Of a stretch of DNA of 64,000 nucleotides, positions 27,391 through 36,806 are shown piece by piece. A program made the translations under genes and the position numbers. This DNA is from Acidobacteriota bacterium (lineage in GTDB: Bacteria > Acidobacteriota > Vicinamibacteria > Vicinamibacterales > JAFNAJ01), in the NCBI GenBank assembly GCA_023384575.1, contig JAHDVP010000023.1, positions 19,837-83,836 on the forward strand, given 5' to 3'. The notes beneath the pieces were generated by a model. The model was not told the origin of the DNA and made no database searches. It saw only the letters and a program-made list of their open reading frames with translations. Position 1 is the first letter of the stretch, and every line of letters begins with the position of its first letter.

Positions 27391-28682
27391 CTGATCACCA
27401 GGGCCGACAGCAGGTCGTCGGCGACGTGGCTGGAGGGCACCAGCGGGTTGCGGAGGAGAGCGCGGCGCGCGAGCGCCGGGTCGCCCGTGAGCGCGGCGTC
27501 GACGGTGAGCCGCTCGTAGTCCTTCACCTGCACGAGGAGGTCTCGGACGGCGTTTGGCACGGCGCCGACGTGGAGCGGCAGCGCGCCGTTGGCATTGACC
27601 ACACATGGAACCTCGACGACGTCGTCGTCGGCGAGGTCGGGGAGGTTGCCGCGGTTCAGCACGTTCAGCGGGATGACGCTCCCGCGGTTGAAGTGGATGC
27701 CGGCCACCGTCCCGAGAGCGATCTTGTCGTAGCCGGTCGCCTCGGCCCACGGCGACTTCGCGCGGGGCGTCGTCGAGCCCGACTCGATCTGCATGTAGCC
27801 GGCGTCGCGGGCGGCGATGTAGGCCTCGTAGACCGCCACGGGATCGTGACCCGGCCTGGCGAGGTCGTCGAACAGCTGAGCGTTGAGCGCCTCGATGACC
27901 TGGCCCCGGCTCCGGCCGGCCCTGGAAATGTTCGCGAAGGCCTCGGCCGCGCGGTAGTAGTAGTAGACGTACTCGGTCGGCAGCAGCCGAAGCTCACGCA
28001 GCAGGTCGGCCGGGAAGAGCGGCGTGCGGTAGACGCGTCCGAGCCGTTCGTCATCGTCCCAGAGGCGATGCATCTGAGGCATGCCTCGATGGTAGACCTC
28101 GCGCACCCAGCCCAGATGGTTGAGCCCGAAGTAGTCGACGAACGATTCCCTCGACGGCACGTCGAGCGCGTGGCACACCTCTTCGTAGAGCTCGGTGGGC
28201 GTGTCGCAGATCCCGATGATGCGGGCGCCGGTCGCCGCGTGCACGGCCTGGGTGATGATGCCGACGGGATTGGTGAAATTGATGATCCAGGCCGAGGGCG
28301 CGTGGGCGACGACTTCCCGGGCGTAGGCGACGAGGTGCGGGATCGTCCGCATCGCCATGGCGAAGCCGCCCGGGCCGACCGTTTCCTGCCCGATGACGCC
28401 GCGCGCGAGTGCCGCCGCCTCGTCGCGGGCGCGGCCGGCGATGCCGCCGACGCGGATGCTGACGAACACGAAGTCGGCGCCCTCGATGGCGTCGACCGAC
28501 CTGGTGGTGGTCGTGAGGCGCGCCTCGCCGCAGAGTCGACGGGCGAGCGGGGCGATGATGCCGAGCCGGGCCTGGTCCGGGTCGTACAGCGCGATGTCGG
28601 TGATGGGCAGATCCGACCTGGCCAGCCCGTTGACGAGCAGGGGCGTGCGCGCGCCCGCGCCCCCGATCACCGCGAGTCTCAT
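27387..28682 (-). CDS. Glycoside hydrolase family 4 protein (NAD-dependent glycosidase)
   Basis: A 431-residue GH4 protein. The NAD-binding start is VIGGAGARTPLLVNGLARS. NFTNPVGIITQ, the metal-ligand cysteine in GICDTPTELYEE, FGLNHLGWV (metal-ligand His) and the Tyr-rich YVYYYYRAAEAF (catalytic base region) are all in order. GH4 enzymes use NAD+ and Mn2+ to oxidise C3 of the sugar transiently and cut the glycosidic bond. It resembles the 6-phospho-beta-glucosidase branch. It is co-translated with pfkB upstream and the permease downstream (4-base overlaps). In this locus it may cleave an inositol glycoside after phosphorylation, or act as an oxidoreductase; both are speculative. Confidence 0.87.
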   Translation of the reverse strand: MRLAVIGGAGARTPLLVNGLARSDLPITDIALYDPDQARLGIIAPLARRLCGEARLTTTTRSVDAIEGADFVFVSIRVGGIAGRARDEAAALARGVIGQETVGPGGFAMAMRTIPHLVAYAREVVAHAPSAWIINFTNPVGIITQAVHAATGARIIGICDTPTELYEEVCHALDVPSRESFVDYFGLNHLGWVREVYHRGMPQMHRLWDDDERLGRVYRTPLFPADLLRELRLLPTEYVYYYYRAAEAFANISRAGRSRGQVIEALNAQLFDDLARPGHDPVAVYEAYIAARDAGYMQIESGSTTPRAKSPWAEATGYDKIALGTVAGIHFNRGSVIPLNVLNRGNLPDLADDDVVEVPCVVNANGALPLHVGAVPNAVRDLLVQVKDYERLTVDAALTGDPALARRALLRNPLVPSSHVADDLLSALVIR

Positions 28683-29677
28683 GCGTGTCCTTTCGAGGGC
28701 AGGGAACGCCGTGTGCGACGGGGGGAGGCCGCCGCGCCGCGCCCGGCGGGCGAACCGGTTCGCCCGATCGCCCGCCTCAGCGGAGCGGGGACCTCGCGGC
28801 CCGCGGGCAGGCCGTCGAGGCCGCCGGCCGCGCGGGTCGAGCTGGCGCCGACGAAGTTGCCGAGCCGGAGGCAGGCCGACGGCGCGAGGCCGCGCAGCCA
28901 GGCTGCGAGGAATCCGCCGTTGAAGGCATCGCCGGCGCCGGTCGTGTCGACGGGCTTCACGCGCGGCGCCGGAACGTGCAGGTCGGTCCGCTGCGAGAGC
29001 CAGCGGCTGCCGCGCGCGCCGAGCTTGACGATGATGGCCCGCTCGAAGGACCGCCAGGCGTCGAGCGCTGCCGGCAGCGTGTGGCGCTGCGCGTAGAGGC
29101 GCGCCTCCCGCTCGTTCACGAAGACGAAGTCGAGCGCGCGCAGGAGCGGGATGAACCCCCGGTCGCGCACCAGGCCTTCGTTCCAGCCGAAATCCCACGA
29201 GGTGGTCACACCGCGCAGGCGCAACTCGCCGACTGCACGCTCCCACCGAGCGCAATCGTGCGGGTAGAGGGCGAAATGGGCGTGTCGCGTCTCGAGACGC
29301 GGCAACGCGTCGAGCAGGCGCCCCTCGAGCTGGTCGTTGATGCCGTTGAAGGTGACGAAGCTGCGGTCGGCCCGCGTCGACAGGGCTGCCGTGATGGCAT
29401 GAGGCTCGCCCGCCCGGCGGAAGTTGGCCACGCCGACGTCCTCCGCCGCGAGGCGGGCCGCGGCGTCGTCGCCGAGGCCGCTCCACACGCCGCACGCGAG
29501 ACCCAGGCGCGAGGCGGCGACCGCCGTGATGACCGCGCCACCACCGACCGTGCGGACGAACGCACTGGTCTTGACTTCCTCGCCCGGTCGGGGGAGGCAG
29601 TCGAGCCCCAGGAACACGAGGTCTTCGAAGGCCTCGCCCAGCGTCACCAGCTCCGGCGCGGACACGCGGCGTACCAT
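28679..29677 (-). CDS. PfkB-family sugar kinase
   Basis: A 332-residue ribokinase-type kinase with VGGGAVITAVAASRLG near residue 44 and the catalytic VDTTGAGDAFNGGFLAAW near 242. It has a basic low-complexity tail (about 300-332). It heads the right-hand inositol unit and could phosphorylate the glycoside acted on by the GH4 enzyme or an inositol derivative. ATG 29677 is given, but GTG 29665 fits better with a TATGGT -10-like hexamer that ends 7 bases before it and with the usual N-terminus APELVTLGE. It ends in an ATGA overlap with GH4. Confidence 0.87.
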   Translation of the reverse strand: MVRRVSAPELVTLGEAFEDLVFLGLDCLPRPGEEVKTSAFVRTVGGGAVITAVAASRLGLACGVWSGLGDDAAARLAAEDVGVANFRRAGEPHAITAALSTRADRSFVTFNGINDQLEGRLLDALPRLETRHAHFALYPHDCARWERAVGELRLRGVTTSWDFGWNEGLVRDRGFIPLLRALDFVFVNEREARLYAQRHTLPAALDAWRSFERAIIVKLGARGSRWLSQRTDLHVPAPRVKPVDTTGAGDAFNGGFLAAWLRGLAPSACLRLGNFVGASSTRAAGGLDGLPAGREVPAPLRRAIGRTGSPAGRGAAASPRRTRRSLPSKGHA

Positions 29678-29705
29678 ACCACAGGGGGCGAGTTCCCGAT
29701 AGGCT

Positions 29706-29713
29706 AAGCGCTT
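29706..29713. promoter_or_regulatory. LacI-type operator, copy 3
   Basis: AAGCGCTT in the context CTAAGCGCTTCGCT, 29 bases upstream of the pfkB-GH4-permease-aldolase unit. It has the same core as the copies flanking lacI, tying this unit to the inositol regulon. Confidence 0.55.
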
Positions 29714-29794
29714 CGCTGGATCGAACGCGTCATGCGGAGGCGCCCTCCAGCCCGGGCCGCCGGGCCACGCTCACCGCCCGGGCCCGTCGTCGGA

Positions 29795-29823
29795 TTGCAC
29801 GGGCCCCGGCCGGCCCATATACT
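29795..29823 (+). promoter_or_regulatory. Promoter of the second PfkB kinase gene (leaderless)
   Basis: TTGCAC (29795-29800) and TATACT (29818-29823) are exactly 17 bases apart. The ATG at 29832 is 8 bases after the -10, so the mRNA should begin at or next to the start codon. Confidence 0.65.
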
Positions 29824-29831
29824 CGCCGGTC

Positions 29832-30776
29832 ATGGGCTCGTCGAACCCCGGTCCGTGGGACGTCATCGGCATCGGCGCGAACTCCGTCGACTTCGTGAAC
29901 CTGCTGCCCGCCTACCCGCAGCCGCAGGGAACGCTCGCCAAGATGCGCATCAGCCGGCAGGCGATCTTCTGCGGCGGGCAGATGGCGACCGCGCTCGCGA
30001 CCTGCGCACGGCTCGGCCTCCGGGCGAAGTACATCGGCGTCACCGGCACCGACGAGAACGGCCGGCGCGTGCGGCGCGAACTCGCCGGTCGCGACGTCGA
30101 CATGGCCGACGCGGTGATCCGCGACGTGCCCAACCAGTTCGCCGTCATCCTCGTCGACGAGGTGTCGGGAGAGCGGATCGTGCTGTGGGACCGCGACGAG
30201 CGGCTGGCGCTCCGCGAGCGCGAGGTCGCACCCGACACGGTGGCGGCGACCAGGCTCCTTCACGTCGACGACGTCGACCAGGAGGCGGCGATCCGGGCCG
30301 CGACGATCGGCCGCGCGGCCGGCGTGCCCGTCACGAGCGATCTCGACCGGCTGACGGACCGCACCGAGGCGCTCGTCGCCGCCGTCTCGATCCCGATCTT
30401 CGCCGAACACGTGCCCCCGGCGCTCACCGGGCACACCGACCAGGAGGCGGCGCTTCGCACGCTGCGAAAGCGCCACGACGGCCTGCTCGTCGTCACGCTC
30501 GGCGCCAACGGCGCCATGGCCCTCGACGGCGACCGGCTCGTGCACGTCCCCGGCTTCGCCGTGACGGTGGCCGACACGACCGGCGCGGGCGACGTCTTCC
30601 GCGGCGGCTTCATCTACGGCCTCCTGAATGCGTGGCCCGTCGAGCGGACCCTGCGGTTCGCCAATGCCGCCGCCGCGGCGAGTTGCACCAGGCTCGGCGC
30701 GCTGGCCGGAGTGCCGACCCGCGAGGAGGCCGTCGAGCTGTTCGAGCGGGGTATCGTGCGCGCCGCCGGCGCGTGA
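29832..30776 (+). CDS. PfkB-family carbohydrate kinase
   Basis: A 314-residue kinase with DVIGIGANSVDFV at the start, FCGGQMATALATCARLG near residue 51 and the catalytic DTTGAGDVFRGGFIYG near 246. The family phosphorylates ribose, adenosine, fructose or related substrates. It is transcribed alone and divergently from the inositol unit by a leaderless promoter without the AAGCGCTT palindrome overlapping it, although operator copy 3 is only about 80 bases upstream of its -35. Whether it belongs to inositol metabolism is unclear. Confidence 0.87.
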   Translation: MGSSNPGPWDVIGIGANSVDFVNLLPAYPQPQGTLAKMRISRQAIFCGGQMATALATCARLGLRAKYIGVTGTDENGRRVRRELAGRDVDMADAVIRDVPNQFAVILVDEVSGERIVLWDRDERLALREREVAPDTVAATRLLHVDDVDQEAAIRAATIGRAAGVPVTSDLDRLTDRTEALVAAVSIPIFAEHVPPALTGHTDQEAALRTLRKRHDGLLVVTLGANGAMALDGDRLVHVPGFAVTVADTTGAGDVFRGGFIYGLLNAWPVERTLRFANAAAAASCTRLGALAGVPTREEAVELFERGIVRAAGA

Positions 30777-30780
30777 CGCC

Positions 30781-30813
30781 GACCGCCGTCGTCGGTCGAG
30801 CGCCGCGGCGGTC
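30781..30813. terminator. Hairpin between convergent genes
   Basis: 8-bp arms GACCGCCG and CGGCGGTC with a 17-base loop lie between the PfkB gene (plus) and the DUF2784 gene (minus), touching the latter's stop codon. No T-run is present. Confidence 0.35.
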
Positions 30814-31201
30814 AGCGACCGGCAGCCCCCGGGGCCGACCGCCGCCGGGCCCGCAGCAGCAGCGCGGCGTACACGCCGACGTTGACCACCACGACGAAGA
30901 CCCCGAGCGCGATCTGGACGCCGCGCGTGAGCCCCTCGGGGTAGAGGATCGGCAGGAGGTACTGCTCGACGAAGTCGCCTGTATACCCCTCCTGCCCCGC
31001 ACGAAGCCGCCACGAGACCTCGAGTGGCGTCAGCGGACACACCCAGCCGCGGAACTCGACCAGCGCGCCCCACGCCGCGGCGGGCACGTGCACCCAGGCC
31101 AGTCGTGGCCAGCGCCACACCATCAGCCCGCCGAGCACCACGAACGCCACGAAGGCGAGGTGCACGACGACGATCGCGTCGGCGAGCAACGCCCATGTCA
31201 T
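30812..31201 (-). CDS. DUF2784-family membrane protein
   Basis: A 129-residue protein with three to four hydrophobic segments: ADAIVVVHLAFVAFVVLGG, a middle one, and VQIALGVFVVVVNVGVYAALLL. It carries the family motifs CPLTPLE and EQYLLPILYPEG. The function is unknown; the family often sits beside unrelated housekeeping genes. ATG 31201 gives the family-like start MTWALLADA, while the longer frame adds a non-conserved tail. It follows the thioesterase by 25 bases on the same strand and is probably co-transcribed. Confidence 0.82.
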   Translation of the reverse strand: MTWALLADAIVVVHLAFVAFVVLGGLMVWRWPRLAWVHVPAAAWGALVEFRGWVCPLTPLEVSWRLRAGQEGYTGDFVEQYLLPILYPEGLTRGVQIALGVFVVVVNVGVYAALLLRARRRSAPGAAGR

Positions 31202-31226
31202 GGCGGTCCGCCGTTCACCGGCCAGG

Positions 31227-31712
31227 TCACCATCGGTGATAGGCGGGATGACCGGGCCTGACCGCGACGAAGGTGCCGCGGCAGGTCGCACAGATCCGGC
31301 CCCCGCCCTCGAGCGTGCCGGCCACGACCGCGCGGTCGTCGGTCGCCTCGACGACGCTCGCGCGGAGGCGCACGGGGCCGCCAGTCGGTGTCGGCCGCTT
31401 CATCGTGATCGCGTAGTCGGCGGTGACGGTGCATGGCGGGCGGTCCGCCCCGGCACGCTGCATCAGGTGCCAGGCCGCCATCCAGTTGCAGTGGCAGTCG
31501 AGCAGCGTGCCGATGATGCCGCCATTGAGGACGCCGGGGAACGCCTCGTGGTGTGGCTCCGGCGTCCACTCGGCCACCAGTTCGTCACCCTCGAGGAAGC
31601 TGCGGACCCTCAACCCGTTCGCATTGGCGGGGCCGCAGCCGAAGCACGCGTTGTCAGGGGCGTATCGCTCCTGCAGGCAGGGGAGGCTCTCGGGTGAATC
31701 GTCTCGGCTCAT
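31227..31712 (-). CDS. PaaI/hotdog-fold thioesterase-like protein
   Basis: A 161-residue single-domain hotdog protein. NACFGCGPANANGLRVRSF near residue 22, a GVLNGGIIGTLLDCH helix near 62 and the DRAVVAGTLEGG strand are typical of PaaI-like acyl-CoA thioesterases of the 4HBT superfamily. The cysteines in CFGC and CATC could bind metal in this subgroup. A TAAAGT hexamer ends 6 bases before ATG 31712, suggesting a leaderless mRNA. The substrate is unknown. Confidence 0.82.
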   Translation of the reverse strand: MSRDDSPESLPCLQERYAPDNACFGCGPANANGLRVRSFLEGDELVAEWTPEPHHEAFPGVLNGGIIGTLLDCHCNWMAAWHLMQRAGADRPPCTVTADYAITMKRPTPTGGPVRLRASVVEATDDRAVVAGTLEGGGRICATCRGTFVAVRPGHPAYHRW

Positions 31713-31821
31713 GCCGACACTTTACCGCGAGTTCCCGTCGCGCCTCGGTGGTCTCGGACGGTCGTCGCCCCGCCTCGACGCTCCGCGGTCGAACGTCGCG
31801 TTTCGGCGAGAATCCGGGTGA

Positions 31822-31827
31822 TATACT
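31822..31827 (+). promoter_or_regulatory. Extended -10 promoter of the hox operon
   Basis: TATACT with an upstream TG one base away (TGATATACT). The leader to hoxE is about 135 bases and holds an AAGGAG ribosome site. The -35 is poor, as usual for extended -10 promoters. Confidence 0.5.
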
Positions 31828-31969
31828 CGATGCGGGGATTCCAGACGGGTCCCTGCCGCATCACCGCGCACCGGTCGCTGGCGCGGTGCCACCATCTCGC
31901 CGCCCCCGACTCCCCGCGCGTCGGACGTCTTCGGGCGTGGTGTCGCCCCGGGGCCGAAGGAGCCGCCTC

Positions 31970-32473
31970 ATGGCCGGTTCACGGGAACGACCGTCGCCTG
32001 CCGCGCGCGACAACCGCTGGAAGCTCGTCGAGACGACGCTGCGCCGCCACGGCCATCGCGCGCACTCGCTGATCGAGGCCCTGCACGCCGCGCAGGAAGC
32101 CTACGGGTACCTCGACACGGACGTGCTCGGACGTCTCGCCGGCGATCTCCGCCTGCCGCTCAGCAAGGTGTACGGCGTCGCGACCTTCTACAACTTCTTC
32201 AGCCTCGAGCCGCAGGGCGAGCACTCGTGTGTCATCTGCACCGGGACCGCCTGCTACATCAAGGGCGCCGGGGCCATCATGGCGGCGCTCGAGGCCGACG
32301 GCCTCAAGGCGGGGGAGACGAGCGCCGACGGCCAGGTGTCGGTGCTGACGGCCCGGTGTTTCGGGTCGTGCGGCCTCGCCCCCGCCGCGGTGATGGACGG
32401 CGACGTGCTGGGCAGGCTGACACCGGACGACGTGCTCGGGCGGGTACGCCAGTGGAGGACTCATGACGCGTGA
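31970..32473 (+). CDS. hoxE: NAD-linked [NiFe] hydrogenase, diaphorase subunit HoxE
   Basis: A 167-residue NuoE-like thioredoxin-fold protein with one [2Fe-2S] site. The ligands are [10 protein letters not shown] and [10 protein letters not shown] (residues about 88-133). The [10 protein letters not shown] segment is typical. In HoxEFUYH complexes it passes electrons between the diaphorase and the hydrogenase or other carriers in the cytoplasm. ATG 31970 follows AAGGAG; the longer upstream frame to 31553 has no family similarity. It overlaps hoxF by 11 bases. Confidence 0.9.
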   Translation: MAGSRERPSPAARDNRWKLVETTLRRHGHRAHSLIEALHAAQEAYGYLDTDVLGRLAGDLRLPLSKVYGVATFYNFFSLEPQGEHSCVICTGTACYIKGAGAIMAALEADGLKAGETSADGQVSVLTARCFGSCGLAPAAVMDGDVLGRLTPDDVLGRVRQWRTHDA

Positions 32474-34112
32474 CGAACTCGATGAGATCGCCAGCAGGGA
32501 GATCGAAGCGCGCGGCTCGCGGCGTCATCACCTGCACGTGTGCGTCGCGGCGAGCTGTCTGTCGTCGCGCAGCGACCAGGTGAAGAAGGCCCTCGAGGAC
32601 GAAATCGAACGGCTCGACATGGCGCATCAGTGCCGCGTGACCGGCGTGGGATGTCTCGGTCTCTGCAAGGAGGGCCCGCTCGTCGCGGTCGAGCCTGCCG
32701 GCCTGATGTACCACGGCGTCGCGCCCGACGACGCCCACGCCGTGGCGGCGAGCCTCGGCAGCGTGGCCGTGGAGCGGCTGCTCCTGCCCTCGGACCTGCC
32801 GTTCTTCGAACGGCAGCGCAAGGTCGCCCTCGAGAACTCGGGGCGCGTCGACCCGGAGCGCATCGAGGACTACATCGCGCGCGGCGGCTACGCGGCGCTG
32901 ATCGATGCGCTGACGACCATGACGCCACCGGGCGTCGTCGAACAGGTCATGCGCAGCGGCTTGCGCGGGCGCGGCGGCGGCGGGTACCCGACCGGCCTCA
33001 AGTGGAGCACGGTGGCCAAGGCCTCGAGCCCGCGGAAGTTCGTGATCTGCAACGGCGACGAGGGCGATCCCGGGGCGTTCATGGATCGGAGCGTCCTCGA
33101 GAGCGACCCGCATCGCGTCGTCGAGGGGATGGCGCTCGCCGGCTACGCCGTGGGGGCCTCGGAGGGCTACATCTACGTGCGCGCCGAGTACCCGCTCGCG
33201 GTGGAGCGTCTGCGGAAGGCCATCAAGCAGGCCGAACGGCTCGGCCTGCTGGGCACGGCGATTTCGGGGACCACCTTCAGTTTCAAGATCGAGGTTCGCC
33301 TCGGGGCCGGGGCATTCGTGTGCGGCGAGGAGACGGCGCTCATCGCCTCGATCGAAGGCGACCGCGGTACGCCGAGGCCGCGGCCGCCCTACCCGGCGGA
33401 GGTCGGTCTCTGGGGCTACCCGACGCTCATCAACAACGTCGAGACGTTCGCCAGCGTCGCGCCAATCGTGCGCAACGGAGGCAACTGGTACGCGGCGATC
33501 GGCACCAGGAAGAGCAAGGGCACCAAGGTCTTCGCGCTCGCCGGACGCGTGGCCAACACCGGGCTCATCGAAGTGCCCATGGGAATCACGCTCAGGGAAA
33601 TCGTCTTCGACATCGGCGGCGGCATTCCCGACGGACGGCAGTTCAAGGCGGTGCAGACCGGCGGACCGTCCGGCGGCTGCCTGCCCGAGCAGTTCCTCGA
33701 CATGCCGGTCGAGTACGAGTCGCTCGCCGAGGCCGGGTCGATGATGGGCTCGGGCGGGATGATCGTCATGGACGACACCTCGTGCATGGTCGACGTCGCG
33801 AGGTTCTTCATGGAGTTCTGCATGACCGAGTCGTGCGGCAAGTGCGTGCCGTGCCGTGTCGGCACCGTGCAGATGCACGACCTGCTGAGCCGAATCACCG
33901 AGGGCCGGGCCACGCTCGCCGACCTCGCGCTGCTCGAGGAGCTCTGCGACGTGGTGCAGCACACGAGCCTGTGCGGGCTGGGGCAGACGGCCCCCAACCC
34001 CGTCGTCTCGACCCTGCGCTACTTCCGTGACGAGTACATGGCCCACATCGTCGACCAGCGCTGTCCGGCGGGCGTCTGCCGCATGCCGCAGGCCCGGGAG
34101 GTGACCGCATGA
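32463..34112 (+). CDS. hoxF: NAD-linked [NiFe] hydrogenase, NADH-binding diaphorase subunit HoxF
   Basis: A 549-residue NuoF-type flavoprotein. An N-terminal thioredoxin-like [2Fe-2S] region has cysteines in CVAASC and CLGLC (about 27-68). The NADH/FMN site [16 protein letters not shown] is near 168-183, [14 protein letters not shown] near 197, and the [4Fe-4S] cluster motif [12 protein letters not shown] near 455. It oxidises NADH or reduces NAD+ as the pyridine-nucleotide end of the hydrogenase. GGAGG at 32454 supports ATG 32463. Its TGA overlaps the hoxU start. Confidence 0.93.
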   Translation: MTRDELDEIASREIEARGSRRHHLHVCVAASCLSSRSDQVKKALEDEIERLDMAHQCRVTGVGCLGLCKEGPLVAVEPAGLMYHGVAPDDAHAVAASLGSVAVERLLLPSDLPFFERQRKVALENSGRVDPERIEDYIARGGYAALIDALTTMTPPGVVEQVMRSGLRGRGGGGYPTGLKWSTVAKASSPRKFVICNGDEGDPGAFMDRSVLESDPHRVVEGMALAGYAVGASEGYIYVRAEYPLAVERLRKAIKQAERLGLLGTAISGTTFSFKIEVRLGAGAFVCGEETALIASIEGDRGTPRPRPPYPAEVGLWGYPTLINNVETFASVAPIVRNGGNWYAAIGTRKSKGTKVFALAGRVANTGLIEVPMGITLREIVFDIGGGIPDGRQFKAVQTGGPSGGCLPEQFLDMPVEYESLAEAGSMMGSGGMIVMDDTSCMVDVARFFMEFCMTESCGKCVPCRVGTVQMHDLLSRITEGRATLADLALLEELCDVVQHTSLCGLGQTAPNPVVSTLRYFRDEYMAHIVDQRCPAGVCRMPQAREVTA

Positions 34113-34831
34113 TGCCCGGCACCCGTGTCGTCACGTTGAAGATCGACGATCAGGACCTCGGCGCCCGCGAAGACCAGACCATCCTCGAGGTCGCACGCGA
34201 GCACCACATCGACATCCCCACGCTGTGCCACCTGCAGGGGCTCTCCGACGTCGGGGCCTGCCGACTGTGCCTCGTCGAGATCAAGGGGCAATCGCGCCTG
34301 CAGGCGTCGTGTGTCGCCAGGGTCGCCGAGGGCATGGAGGTCGTGACCGACTCCGAGCGTCTCCAGCGCTACCGCCGGACCATCGTGGAACTGCTCTTCT
34401 CGGAGCGGAACCACGTCTGTTCGGTGTGCGTGTCGAACGGCCACTGCGAACTGCAGGATCTGAGCCGCACGGTCGGCATGACGCACGTCCACGTGCCGTA
34501 CCTCTTTCCCGTGCACCAGGTCGATGCCTCGCACGAGCGATTCGTCGTCGATCACAACCGCTGCGTGCTGTGCACGCGCTGCGTCCGGGTGTGCGACGAG
34601 ATCGAGGGCGCGCACACGTGGGACCTGCTCGGCCGGGGCCTCGGCGCCCGCGTCATCACGGACCTCAACCAGCCGTGGGGCACGTCGGAGACGTGCACGA
34701 GTTGCGGCAAGTGCGTGCACGTCTGCCCGACCGGCGCCCTGACCGAGAAGGGCAAGTCGGTGCAGGAGATGGCCAAGCGCTCGCAGTTCCTGCCGTACCT
34801 GACGCAGATGCGGGGCCGCAGAGAGGAATAG
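34109..34831 (+). CDS. hoxU: NAD-linked [NiFe] hydrogenase, iron-sulfur subunit HoxU
   Basis: A 240-residue NuoG-N-terminal-like protein. It has a [2Fe-2S] ferredoxin domain ([15 protein letters not shown]), a His-containing cluster region ([13 protein letters not shown]) and two ferredoxin-type [4Fe-4S] motifs ([29 protein letters not shown]). This full set of sites forms the wire from HoxF to HoxY. ATG 34109 overlaps the hoxF stop, and an adjacent ATG at 34112 is also possible. Confidence 0.93.
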   Translation: MMPGTRVVTLKIDDQDLGAREDQTILEVAREHHIDIPTLCHLQGLSDVGACRLCLVEIKGQSRLQASCVARVAEGMEVVTDSERLQRYRRTIVELLFSERNHVCSVCVSNGHCELQDLSRTVGMTHVHVPYLFPVHQVDASHERFVVDHNRCVLCTRCVRVCDEIEGAHTWDLLGRGLGARVITDLNQPWGTSETCTSCGKCVHVCPTGALTEKGKSVQEMAKRSQFLPYLTQMRGRREE

Positions 34832-34835
34832 GACC

Positions 34836-35372
34836 ATGAAGCCCACGCTGGCCACGGTGTGGCTCGACGGCTGCTCGGGCTGCCACATGTCGCTGCTCGA
34901 CATGGACGAGCGCCTGATCGACGTGCTCGCGCGCGCCGACCTCGTCTACAGCCCGCTCGTCGACCTGAAGGTCTTTCCCGACACGGTCGACGTCACGCTC
35001 GTCGAGGGCGCCGTCAGCAGCGAGGAGGACCTGCACAAGATCCGGCACGTCCGCGAACGGACGAAGCTGCTCGTCGCGCTCGGCGACTGCGCGGTGACGA
35101 GCAACGTGCCCGGCATGCGCAACCTGTTCGGGGTGGCGGCCGTCATGCGCCGGGCCTACGACGACACGGTGGCCGGGCCGGGGCGCGGGACGACGCCGTC
35201 GGAGGTGATTCCCGCACTCCTGCCGACCTCGCGCCCGGTCCACGAGGTGGTCACGGTCGACCTGTTCCTCCCGGGCTGTCCGCCCCCCGCCGACGCCATC
35301 CACACCTTGATCAACGAGCTCGTCGAGGGGCGCACGCCCGACCTCTCGGCGTTGTCGCGGCTCGGCAGGTAG
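34836..35372 (+). CDS. hoxY: NAD-linked [NiFe] hydrogenase small subunit HoxY
   Basis: A 178-residue short small subunit without a Tat signal, as in cytoplasmic group 3 enzymes. The proximal [4Fe-4S] ligands are in [12 protein letters not shown] (residues 10-21), [14 protein letters not shown] (about 87-100) and LPGCPPPAD (about 146-154). It pairs with HoxH in the hydrogenase module. It follows hoxU by 4 bases, with GAGGAAT as ribosome site. Confidence 0.93.
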   Translation: MKPTLATVWLDGCSGCHMSLLDMDERLIDVLARADLVYSPLVDLKVFPDTVDVTLVEGAVSSEEDLHKIRHVRERTKLLVALGDCAVTSNVPGMRNLFGVAAVMRRAYDDTVAGPGRGTTPSEVIPALLPTSRPVHEVVTVDLFLPGCPPPADAIHTLINELVEGRTPDLSALSRLGR

Positions 35373-35378
35373 GGCATC

Positions 35379-36806
35379 ATGTCGAAGACCATCACGATCG
35401 ATCCCGTCACGCGCATCGAGGGGCACTCGAAGATCACCATCCACCTCGACGAGGCGGGCCACGTCTCGGACGCGCGATTCCACGTCACGCAATTCCGCGG
35501 GTTCGAGAAGATCTGCGAGGGGCGGCCGTTCTCGGAGATGCCGTCGCTGATGGCCCGTACCTGCGGCATCTGCCCGGTGAGCCACCTCATCGCGTCGGCC
35601 AAGGCGTGCGACGCCCTGCTCGCCGTCAGGATTCCAGAGACCGCCGAGACGCTCAGGCGCGTGATCAACCTGGCCCAGATCCTCCAGTCGCACGCCCTCA
35701 GCTTCTTCTACCTCTCGTCGGCCGATCTCCTGCTCGGCATGGACGCGGACCCGGCGACGCGGAACCTCGTCGGCGTCCTGGCAGCCGAGCCGGAGTTCGC
35801 CCGCCGGGGCATCCGACTCCGGCAGTTCGGACAGCAGATCATCGAGCGGCTGGCGGGCAAGCGCATCCATCCCGCGTGGGTCGTGCCGGGTGGTGTGAGC
35901 GCGCCGCTCGACGAAACGACCCGCGACTGGATTCTCTCGTCGCTCCCCGAGATGCAGCGGCTCGTCGAAGAGACGCTCGCCGACTTCAAGCGGCGCCTCG
36001 AGCAGTTTCGTGAGGAGATCCGCTCGTTCGCGAACTTCCCCTCCCTCTTTCTCGCGATGGTCGACGAATCGGGGCGGCTCGACTTCTACGACGGCCGCCT
36101 GCGCTTCGTCGATGCCCGCGGCGACGTCGTCGCCGACGGGATCGAGCCGACGGCCTACGCGGCGCACATCGCGGAAGCCGTCGAGCCGTGGTCGTACCTC
36201 AAGTCGCCCTACTACCTGCCGAAGGGATACCCGGAGGGCATCTACCGCGTCGGCCCGCTCGCGCGGCTCAACGCCGCCGACGGATGCGGCACGCCGCTCG
36301 CCGACCAGGAGTGGGCCGAGTTCCGCGACCTCGAACGCGGATCGGTGTTGAGCTCGTTTCACTACCACTACGCCCGCCTCATCGAGATGCTCCACTGCGT
36401 GGAACGACTCGGCGAGCTGCTCGAGCCGCCGGAGTGCCTCGGCCGCCAGGTGCGCGCGCACGCGCAGCCCAACGCGCGCGAGGGCATCGGCGTCGCCGAG
36501 GCGCCGCGCGGCACCCTGATCCACCACTACCGCATCGACGAGCACGGGCTCGTCACCTGGGCCAACCTGATCATCGCGACGGGCCACAACTCGCTCGCGA
36601 TGAATCGCGGCGTGTTGCAGGTCGCCCGGCACTTCGTCGACGGGAGGAAGATCCAGGAGGGCGCGTTGAACCGTGTCGAGGCCGTGATTCGTGCCTACGA
36701 CCCGTGCCTGAGCTGCTCGACGCACGCCGTCGGGCAGATGCCCCTCACGCTCCAACTCGTCGCGGCAGACGGCGCGCTGGTCGACGAGGTCGGCCGCGCG
36801 TCTTGA
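35379..36806 (+). CDS. hoxH: NAD-linked [NiFe] hydrogenase large subunit HoxH
   Basis: A 475-residue catalytic subunit. The N-terminal Ni ligands are in [10 protein letters not shown] (about 59-68) and the C-terminal ligands in DPCLSCSTH (about 441-449), followed by a C-terminal peptide of about 26 residues that a maturation protease must remove after His. All four Ni/Fe cysteines are present, so the enzyme should be active. The complex interconverts H2 and protons with NAD(H) in the cytoplasm. No hyp maturation genes lie in the window. The stop overlaps the TTG start of hoxW. Confidence 0.94.
   Translation: MSKTITIDPVTRIEGHSKITIHLDEAGHVSDARFHVTQFRGFEKICEGRPFSEMPSLMARTCGICPVSHLIASAKACDALLAVRIPETAETLRRVINLAQILQSHALSFFYLSSADLLLGMDADPATRNLVGVLAAEPEFARRGIRLRQFGQQIIERLAGKRIHPAWVVPGGVSAPLDETTRDWILSSLPEMQRLVEETLADFKRRLEQFREEIRSFANFPSLFLAMVDESGRLDFYDGRLRFVDARGDVVADGIEPTAYAAHIAEAVEPWSYLKSPYYLPKGYPEGIYRVGPLARLNAADGCGTPLADQEWAEFRDLERGSVLSSFHYHYARLIEMLHCVERLGELLEPPECLGRQVRAHAQPNAREGIGVAEAPRGTLIHHYRIDEHGLVTWANLIIATGHNSLAMNRGVLQVARHFVDGRKIQEGALNRVEAVIRAYDPCLSCSTHAVGQMPLTLQLVAADGALVDEVGRAS

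Noticed and set aside
32463..34831. hoxF/hoxU as part of respiratory complex I
   Set aside because: The downstream hoxY, hoxH and hoxW genes, with Ni ligands and a cleavable C-terminus, show a hydrogenase; no nuo membrane subunits are present.
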